Assembly (NCBI GenBank): GCA_910588005.1 | Contig: CAJUQM010000002.1 | Location: 33,490-97,489 of the forward strand | Direction: 5' to 3' | From: an uncultured Oscillibacter sp. | GTDB lineage: Bacteria; Bacillota; Clostridia; Oscillospirales; Oscillospiraceae | DNA length: 64,000 nucleotides | Shown here: positions 59,162 to 64,000 of the stretch, one piece after another | Layout: the number at the start of each line of letters is the position of its first letter | How positions within the stretch are numbered: position 1 is the first letter of the stretch | Position numbers and translations under genes: made by a program | The notes under the pieces: generated by a model | Database searches by the model: none | Told to the model about the DNA's origin: nothing | Seen by the model: the letters and a program-made list of their open reading frames with translations, nothing else

Positions 59162-60196
59162 CTATTTCCGGCCGTCCAATCTCCGCAGGGACTCCAGCGC
59201 CTCGCCAAACTCCTTGGCGGCAGCGGAGGGGTTCCCCCGCAGGATCCGCAGGGAGCGGCGGTAGCTCCGGGGTTCTCTGGAGCGGATGACGGACTCCCGC
59301 CGCCGGAGGCGGCAGATGGCCTCGTCCAGATCCGCCCGGCGCTCGGCCAGGGCGGCTTCCGCCAGGTCCGGCAGATTGTCTAGGTGGTTCCGGCAGGTCT
59401 CCAGCGCACCGGCAATGGTCTCCAGCGCCTCCAGTTTGGCAGCGGTACGGCGGCGGAGGGCATCCTCCCAACGGGCCTGCCGCTTTTGAGACCGCTGGGT
59501 ACGGGCATCCCGAAGTCCTTGGAGTTCTTCCTGCACACGGTTTTGCAGCAGCAGTTTTTCCACCTCTGTCCGCTCCCGGAAACGGCGCAGGTCATCCTCT
59601 GCGAAGGCGGCGGCCACCTCCGCCCGCCTGGCCAGGCGGCGCAGCTCCTGGTTCTCCTCCGTGAGGCGGGCAAGCACATCCCGCAGGTCCAGGGCCGCCT
59701 GTACGGAGCAGACCAGGTCTGCAGTGAAGGCGGCGGTGAGGACCAGGGCTGCCGGGTCCACCACCAGGGCGGGGACCCGGGCCAGCAGCCGTCCTACCGG
59801 CGGATGGATGAACCGCACCAGAAGGATGGAGAAGAACCCCCATGCGATGGAGCTGGTGAGGCAGATATGCCCGTTCAGGTTGAATTTCTGATTGGAGTAA
59901 TCCCAGTAACGGACCTTGAAGATCCGCTCCATGGCCGCGCCGGTGGCATACTCCAGCGCCGTGGCAGCGGTCATGCCAAAAAGCCACACCAGGTGCAGGT
60001 CGTCCTCCACGGGAATGACGGCAAACAGGATGATGATGGCCCCGGAGCCGTAGATCGGCAGCAGGGGACCGTGGAGAAAGCCGCGGTTTACCCATTGGCG
60101 CTGGCGGACGGAGACATAGCAGGACTCCCAGATCCAGCCGCAGAGACAGTAGAAATAAAAGAGCAGGGTCCATTGGCCCGCAGTATAGATATGCAT
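59162..60196 (-). CDS. CmpB-like membrane protein (putative ABC-permease family) fused to a long coiled coil
   Basis: 344 residues. Residues 1-165 contain about four helices with the ABC_trans_CmpB pattern: FYFYCLCGWIWESCYVSV, NRGFLHGPLLPIYGSGAI, ALEYATGAAMERIFKVRYWDYS and FNLNGHICLTSSIAWGF. The second half is an Arg/Glu/Ala-rich helix (LTEENQELRRLARRAEVAAAF; EVEKLLLQNRVQEELQGLRDARTQR) about 170 residues long, likely cytoplasmic. No ABC ATPase is nearby, and the family's transport role is unproven. The ATG at 60196 is 12 bases after the hemW stop. Confidence 0.78.
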   Translation of the reverse strand: MHIYTAGQWTLLFYFYCLCGWIWESCYVSVRQRQWVNRGFLHGPLLPIYGSGAIIILFAVIPVEDDLHLVWLFGMTAATALEYATGAAMERIFKVRYWDYSNQKFNLNGHICLTSSIAWGFFSILLVRFIHPPVGRLLARVPALVVDPAALVLTAAFTADLVCSVQAALDLRDVLARLTEENQELRRLARRAEVAAAFAEDDLRRFRERTEVEKLLLQNRVQEELQGLRDARTQRSQKRQARWEDALRRRTAAKLEALETIAGALETCRNHLDNLPDLAEAALAERRADLDEAICRLRRRESVIRSREPRSYRRSLRILRGNPSAAAKEFGEALESLRRLDGRK

Positions 60197-60207
60197 CGAT
60201 TTTTCCC

Positions 60208-61419
60208 TCAATCCCGGTCCACCCGGAAATCGCCTCGGGCGGCGGCGGCGGCCCGGCGCTGTTTCTCCGCCGCCAGGGCATCCAGCAGCCGGGAGATGAT
60301 CTGGTTGGAGACCAAAAACCCTTGGGGTGTCAAATGCCACCGTCCCTCCTGGTATACGGCGTAGCCGGCTTCCCGGCACTCCTCCAGAAGCGGGAGAAAA
60401 CACCGGAAGCGGCGGCGGAACCGGTTTTCAAAGACCTTGGGGTCCAGGCCGTATACGGTCCGCAGCCCCAGCATCAGCCACTCGATGTCCCGGTCCATGG
60501 GTGGGATGCGGTCGTTTTCCGCCAGCAGGGGACCGCCCTCCCGTACGCCCCGGATATAGCCCTCCAGATCTCTTTCATAGGCGTACCGGGTGCCGCCCAG
60601 GTCTGAGTGCGCGCCAGGGCCAAAGCCCATATACTCCCCCAGCGTCCAATATTTCAGGTTGTGGCGGGAGGCATGGCCCTCTTTGGCAAAGTTGGAGATC
60701 TCATACTGCCCGTAGCCCTGACCTGCCAGATACTCCACAGCGTATAAGTACATATCCGCCTGCGCTTCGTCACCCGGCAGCTCCACCTCTTCCCGGCAGG
60801 CGAAGAGGGGCGTTCCCGCCTCTACCTTCAGCCCGTAACAGGACAGGTGCTCCGGTTCCAGAGCGGCGGCGGCGGCAAGATTCTCCTGCCACCGCTCCAT
60901 GGTCTGGCGGGGCAGGCCGTAAATCAGGTCCAGAGAGAGGTTTTGAAAGCCCGCCCTCCGAATGGCCTCTACGGCGGCGGCGGTCTGCTCCGCCGTGTGA
61001 ACGCGGCCAATCTCCCGCAGCTCCTCGCCGCAGGCGGACTGCATCCCCAGGGAGATGCGGTTAAACCCCGCCCGCCGCAGGGCTTTTAGGGTTTTCCAGT
61101 CTCCGGCGGAGTCGGGATTGGCCTCCAGGGTAATCTCCGCGTCCTTGGCGATGTGATATTTCTTCGCGGCGGTTTTCAGAATCCTCACCAGCCGCTTCTC
61201 TCCCAGGAAGCTTGGGGTGCCGCCGCCGAAATACACGGTGTCCGCCAGATATCCGGCGGCATAGGGGGCCAGCTCCGCCAGGTGGGCGCACAGGGCATCG
61301 ACGTAGCCGTCCATCTGCGATTCGCTGCCCGGCAGGGAGTAGAAATCGCAGTAAGTACACTTCTGCTTGCAGAAGGGGATGTGGATATACAGCCCCAGGG
61401 GCTTTTTCTCCGGTTTCAT
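60208..61419 (-). CDS. hemW: HemW-like radical SAM protein (heme chaperone family)
   Basis: 403 residues. Radical SAM motif CKQKCTYCDFYS near residue 19, then FGGGTPSFL, TLEANPDS, RISLGMQSACGEELREIGRVH, LDLIYGLPRQT and YEISNFAKEGHASRHNLKYW, with the HemN C-terminal domain. HemW binds heme and is not a true coproporphyrinogen oxidase. It is the second HemN-type gene in the window (HemZ is at 26461). GGAGGG is eight bases before the ATG at 61419. Confidence 0.92.
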   Translation of the reverse strand: MKPEKKPLGLYIHIPFCKQKCTYCDFYSLPGSESQMDGYVDALCAHLAELAPYAAGYLADTVYFGGGTPSFLGEKRLVRILKTAAKKYHIAKDAEITLEANPDSAGDWKTLKALRRAGFNRISLGMQSACGEELREIGRVHTAEQTAAAVEAIRRAGFQNLSLDLIYGLPRQTMERWQENLAAAAALEPEHLSCYGLKVEAGTPLFACREEVELPGDEAQADMYLYAVEYLAGQGYGQYEISNFAKEGHASRHNLKYWTLGEYMGFGPGAHSDLGGTRYAYERDLEGYIRGVREGGPLLAENDRIPPMDRDIEWLMLGLRTVYGLDPKVFENRFRRRFRCFLPLLEECREAGYAVYQEGRWHLTPQGFLVSNQIISRLLDALAAEKQRRAAAAARGDFRVDRD

Positions 61420-61484
61420 GAGCGGTCCCTCCAAAGATTGCTGTGGCAATCATCATACCGCGTTTTGCTCTAATTTGCAAGAAC

Positions 61485-61514
61485 GCATATTTCATTATCA
61501 TTTCGGAGATGCTA
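61485..61514 (+). promoter_or_regulatory. Candidate forespore (sigma-G/F) promoter of spoVAC
   Basis: GCATA (61485-61489) fits the -35 boxes GHATR/GYWTA. 18 bases later GATGCTA (61508-61514) differs at one base from the sigma-G -10 CATNNTA; read as sigma-F, GGAGATGCTA after 15 bases differs at one constrained position. spoVA genes are forespore-expressed in Bacillus. Confidence 0.65.
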
Positions 61515-61545
61515 TATAAAAATTTCCGGAAGAGAGGGATCCACC

Positions 61546-61986
61546 ATGGATATGTCACCTCAGGAGTACCAGCAGTATGTAAAACAGCGGGCGCAGAAAT
61601 CTCCGCTGGTGAAGGACGTGGTTCTGGCGTTTATCATCGGCGGGCTGATCTGCGTGGTGGGGCAGCTGATCCAGAACGGCTGGTCCGCGGCGGGGCTGAA
61701 CCAGGAGGACGCGGGCACCGCCACCTCCTGTTCGCTGGTGGCCCTGTCCGCCCTGCTGACGGGGCTGAACCTGTACAACAAGCTGGGGCGCTTCGGCGGC
61801 GCGGGGACGCTGGTGCCCATCACCGGCTTTGCCAATGCGGTGGTGTCCCCGGCCATCGACTTTAAGAGCGAAGGGTTTGTCACCGGTATGGCAGCCAAGA
61901 TGTTCCTGGTGGCGGGGCCGGTGATTGTGTTCGGTACGCTGGCCAGCGTGATTTACGGCGTGGTGCTGATGCTGACAGGCGGATAG
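61546..61986 (+). CDS. spoVAC: Stage V sporulation protein AC
   Basis: 146 residues, four helices. VKDVVLAFIIGGLICVVGQLIQ, LYNKLGRFGGAGTLVPITGFANAVVSPAIDFKSEGFVTGMAAKMFLVAGPVIVFG are the SpoVAC signature. It is part of the forespore inner-membrane channel for dipicolinic acid and a mechanosensitive release channel at germination. SpoVAD and SpoVAE genes, which normally follow it, are not here: a terminator comes next. GAGAGGGA precedes the ATG. Confidence 0.93.
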   Translation: MDMSPQEYQQYVKQRAQKSPLVKDVVLAFIIGGLICVVGQLIQNGWSAAGLNQEDAGTATSCSLVALSALLTGLNLYNKLGRFGGAGTLVPITGFANAVVSPAIDFKSEGFVTGMAAKMFLVAGPVIVFGTLASVIYGVVLMLTGG

Positions 61987-61989
61987 AAA

Positions 61990-62027
61990 AGAGAACCGGG
62001 ACAGCTGAAAGCCTGTCCCGGTTCTCT
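61990..62027. terminator. Terminator between spoVAC and the convergent methyltransferase-like gene
   Basis: AGAGAACCGGGACAG pairs with CTGTCCCGGTTCTCT, 15 bp around an eight-base loop. A T-run follows on the minus-strand side, where the stem also touches the stop codon. Confidence 0.85.
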
Positions 62028-62548
62028 CAGAGATAGCGCCGGACGCGCCGGGCATAGCGCTGGTATGCGGCCCCGAAGGTCTCCAGGCACCACCGCTCCT
62101 CCGCTAGAATGATCCAGTGGGCGGAGACCTGAAACACCAGGACGATGCCGGTCAGAGCCGCCGACCGGACCAGAAGAGCCATCCCCGCAAAGCAGAGGAA
62201 GTAGGATACATACATGGGATTGCGGGAGAACCGGTAGATCCCCTTTGTGCACAGGCTCCCGCCGGAGGGAGCGGCAAAGCCGGCGATGGAGGCGGCGCAG
62301 AGGACCAGGCCGCCGAGATAGCAGATCAGCCCCACAAAGAGGGGAAGAGCCTGCTCTGTCCGGACCCGGAGAAAGGGCAGGTACAGAAACAGCGCCGCGT
62401 TGGAGAGCTGATAGATCCAGTAGGCCGCCTTCTCTCCGCCCCGCATGGGGGCGAAACGGGCCGCCCGTCCAACGGCCTCCCGGTTCAGGAGGGACAGCAG
62501 CCCGAACCGGACCGACAAAAAGGGGACCAGCAGCCAAAAACCGCTCAT
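62027..62548 (-). CDS. Isoprenylcysteine carboxyl methyltransferase-like membrane protein
   Basis: 173 residues with five hydrophobic segments. The C-terminal half matches the ICMT/PEMT fold: TKGIYRFSRNPMYVSYFLCFAGMAL (the RNPMY motif), and EERWCLETFGAAYQRYARRVRRYL, where the E-E and RxPxY-like residues bind S-adenosylmethionine. The substrate in bacteria is unknown. The start lies four bases after the permease stop, so the two are co-transcribed. Confidence 0.82.
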   Translation of the reverse strand: MSGFWLLVPFLSVRFGLLSLLNREAVGRAARFAPMRGGEKAAYWIYQLSNAALFLYLPFLRVRTEQALPLFVGLICYLGGLVLCAASIAGFAAPSGGSLCTKGIYRFSRNPMYVSYFLCFAGMALLVRSAALTGIVLVFQVSAHWIILAEERWCLETFGAAYQRYARRVRRYL

Positions 62549-62552
62549 TCTC

Positions 62553-63908
62553 CTAATTGCCCTCCTTGGGCAGAATCAGGTTCAGCAATACCGCCATCAA
62601 GGTGGCGATGACCACGGGAGACTTGCCGAAGATCATCGTGAAGCTGTCCGGGAACTGGCTCAGCGAGGCGCTGGCCTGGGAGATCCCCACGCCCAGGGCG
62701 GCGGAGAGTCCCACAATGGTGGTGTTCCGGGCCGTCAGGTCCTGGGAGGCGATGAGCCGCATCCCCGTCATGGCGATGGTGGAGAACACGGTGATGGTGG
62801 CGCCGCCCAGCACGCACTGGGGAATGGTGGTCAGCACGGCGGCAAATTTGGGAGAGACCCCCGCCAGCAGCAGAAAGAGTCCTGTCAGGGTAAATACCGT
62901 CCGGTTTACCACTTTGTTGGTGGTGACAATGCCTACGTTCTGAGAGTACGTGGCCGTGGGAAGACCGCCGAAGAGAGCCGCCAGAATGTTGGACGCGCCG
63001 TAGGCGATGATGCCGCCCTGGAGTTCACTGTCTGTGGGGGCCCGGTCCATGCCGCCTACGGTGGTGGCGGTGAAATCGCCGATGGCCTGGATGGAGTTGA
63101 TGGCGAAGAGCAGCCCAAGGGCCACGCAGGAGGGGATGTCAAAGCTGACGCCGAAGTGCAGAAAGCGGGGAAGGGAGAACCAGGCGGCGTCCCCCACGCC
63201 GGCGAAGCTGACCATGCCGAAGCACAGGGCGGCCCCATAGCCGAAGGCCATGCCCAGCAGGATGGAGGCGAGCTTGCAGACGCCCCTGCCCTTGTTGTTC
63301 AGAATCATCACCGCCGCCAGGGTCAGGATGGCGATGAGCCAGTTTTGCCAGGAGCCGTACACCATGGCCTCCGGCAGGCCCTTGGCGGCAACGGACTCGT
63401 ATGTATTCCCGGTGCCGCCGGCCATGTAGTTGATGGCGGTGGGATAGAGGGACAATCCGATGGTGAATACCACTGTGCCGGTGATCACCGGGGGAAACAG
63501 CAGCCGGATCTTCTTGACAAACAGTCCCACTATAATGGCGATCACGCCGCCTACCAGCATGGCTCCCGCGATGGCGGATACACCGCCGCCGGAGGCGGCG
63601 ATCGCCTGCATGCTGGGGAGATAGGCAAAGCTGACACCCAGGATTACCGGCAGGCCGGAACCAAACCGGCCTCCGATGGGAAACAGCTGGAGAAGCGTGG
63701 AGACGGCGGACATGACCAGGGATACCTGGATCAGCAAAACCCGGTCCGCCTGGCTGAGACCGATGGCTCCGGCGATGATGATAGGCGGCGTGACACATCC
63801 CACAATCATGGCCACCAGGTGTTGGAGGGCCAGAGAGACAGAGGCGCCCAGAGGCGGTGTGCCGCGGAACTGGAACAGCAGCTCCCGGCGGGAGTCAGGG
63901 GGGTGCAT
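62553..63908 (-). CDS. NCS2-family nucleobase:cation symporter (xanthine/uracil-type)
   Basis: 451 residues with about 14 helices. LALQHLVAMIVGCVTPPIIIAGAIGLS, GFGxxLPVILG-like segment (GRFGSGLPVILGVSFAYL), and the signature loop QAIGDFTATTVGGM..., with GGLPTATYSQNVGIVTTNKVVNRTVF in the second half, mark the NCS2 family; the xanthine branch is the best fit. The ATG at 63908 is preferred, because AAGGAG lies nine bases upstream (an ATG two codons earlier is too close to it). Upstream of 63915 to the end of the window there is an AT-rich region with TATACT boxes but no clear purine riboswitch. Confidence 0.92.
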   Translation of the reverse strand: MHPPDSRRELLFQFRGTPPLGASVSLALQHLVAMIVGCVTPPIIIAGAIGLSQADRVLLIQVSLVMSAVSTLLQLFPIGGRFGSGLPVILGVSFAYLPSMQAIAASGGGVSAIAGAMLVGGVIAIIVGLFVKKIRLLFPPVITGTVVFTIGLSLYPTAINYMAGGTGNTYESVAAKGLPEAMVYGSWQNWLIAILTLAAVMILNNKGRGVCKLASILLGMAFGYGAALCFGMVSFAGVGDAAWFSLPRFLHFGVSFDIPSCVALGLLFAINSIQAIGDFTATTVGGMDRAPTDSELQGGIIAYGASNILAALFGGLPTATYSQNVGIVTTNKVVNRTVFTLTGLFLLLAGVSPKFAAVLTTIPQCVLGGATITVFSTIAMTGMRLIASQDLTARNTTIVGLSAALGVGISQASASLSQFPDSFTMIFGKSPVVIATLMAVLLNLILPKEGN

Positions 63909-64000
63909 AAGCATACGCTCCTTTTCTTATAGTCATTGTTTTAGTATAGCAACGCTTAACAAGAGCACACAGAACATAGTATAAAACGCAGAGAGAAAGA

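Noticed and set aside
63915..64000. Purine riboswitch upstream of the NCS2 permease
   Set aside because: The visible 86 bases do not show the three-way junction with the conserved loop sequences; the window ends before more can be judged.

Overview
The window reads as a chromosome segment of an anaerobic, endospore-forming Gram-positive bacterium of the class Clostridia. It is GC-rich, and the mix of genes (Rnf complex, SLH surface proteins, yabP/yabQ, spoVAC, HrcA/CIRCE) best fits the Oscillospiraceae (Oscillibacter/Dysosmobacter/Flavonifractor-like). That placement is an inference from gene content. I see no rRNA, tRNA, CRISPR array, prophage or insertion sequence.

Layout. 1-11300 (+): the end of a FliK-like gene, a stand-alone FlhB C-terminal-domain gene, a PilZ gene, two giant SLH-anchored surface proteins and a second PilZ gene; this looks like a c-di-GMP-linked envelope locus. 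11500-18000 (+): arginine deiminase, ornithine carbamoyltransferase, a YfcC-type carrier and a polar amino acid ABC transporter; this is an arginine uptake and catabolism cluster with no carbamate kinase in view. 18063-24055 (-): a YfcE-like phosphodiesterase, then the conserved yabM-yabN-hup-yabO-yabP-yabQ-divIC-yabR block of sporulation, cell division and ribosome quality control genes, with a recognisable sigma-E promoter before yabP. 24248-33508 (-): purine nucleoside phosphorylase, a zinc-ribbon protein, a uridine-kinase-like protein, HemZ, an MBL hydrolase, Dtd, RelA and RecJ. 33665-42596 (+): the classical rimP-nusA-ylxR-ylxQ-infB-rbfA-nrnA-truB-ribF operon, divergent from recJ and preceded by an attenuator-like hairpin. 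42700-50275 (-): a GH-like membrane-anchored protein, rpiB, a PHP phosphatase and the hrcA-grpE-dnaK-dnaJ heat-shock operon with a perfect CIRCE operator. 50623-55782 (-): rnfCDGEAB, the ferredoxin:NAD+ oxidoreductase ion pump. 56091-64000: a DUF975-like membrane protein, an ECF S component divergent from a MocR-type regulator, a CmpB-like membrane/coiled-coil protein, HemW, SpoVAC with a forespore-type promoter, a small methyltransferase-like membrane protein and an NCS2 purine permease.

Most of the window is ordinary core genome. The points most worth following are: a MocR/PdxR-type regulator whose PLP-binding lysine position is glutamine, next to an ECF vitamin-type transporter gene; two tandem ~75-nt units between dnaK and dnaJ whose hairpin stems show compensatory base changes; the PilZ/SLH/FlhB-FliK surface locus with a six-fold repeat of an unrecognised ~117-residue module; a YlxQ protein with a long basic tail; and the long out-of-frame overlap of yabQ with divIC.
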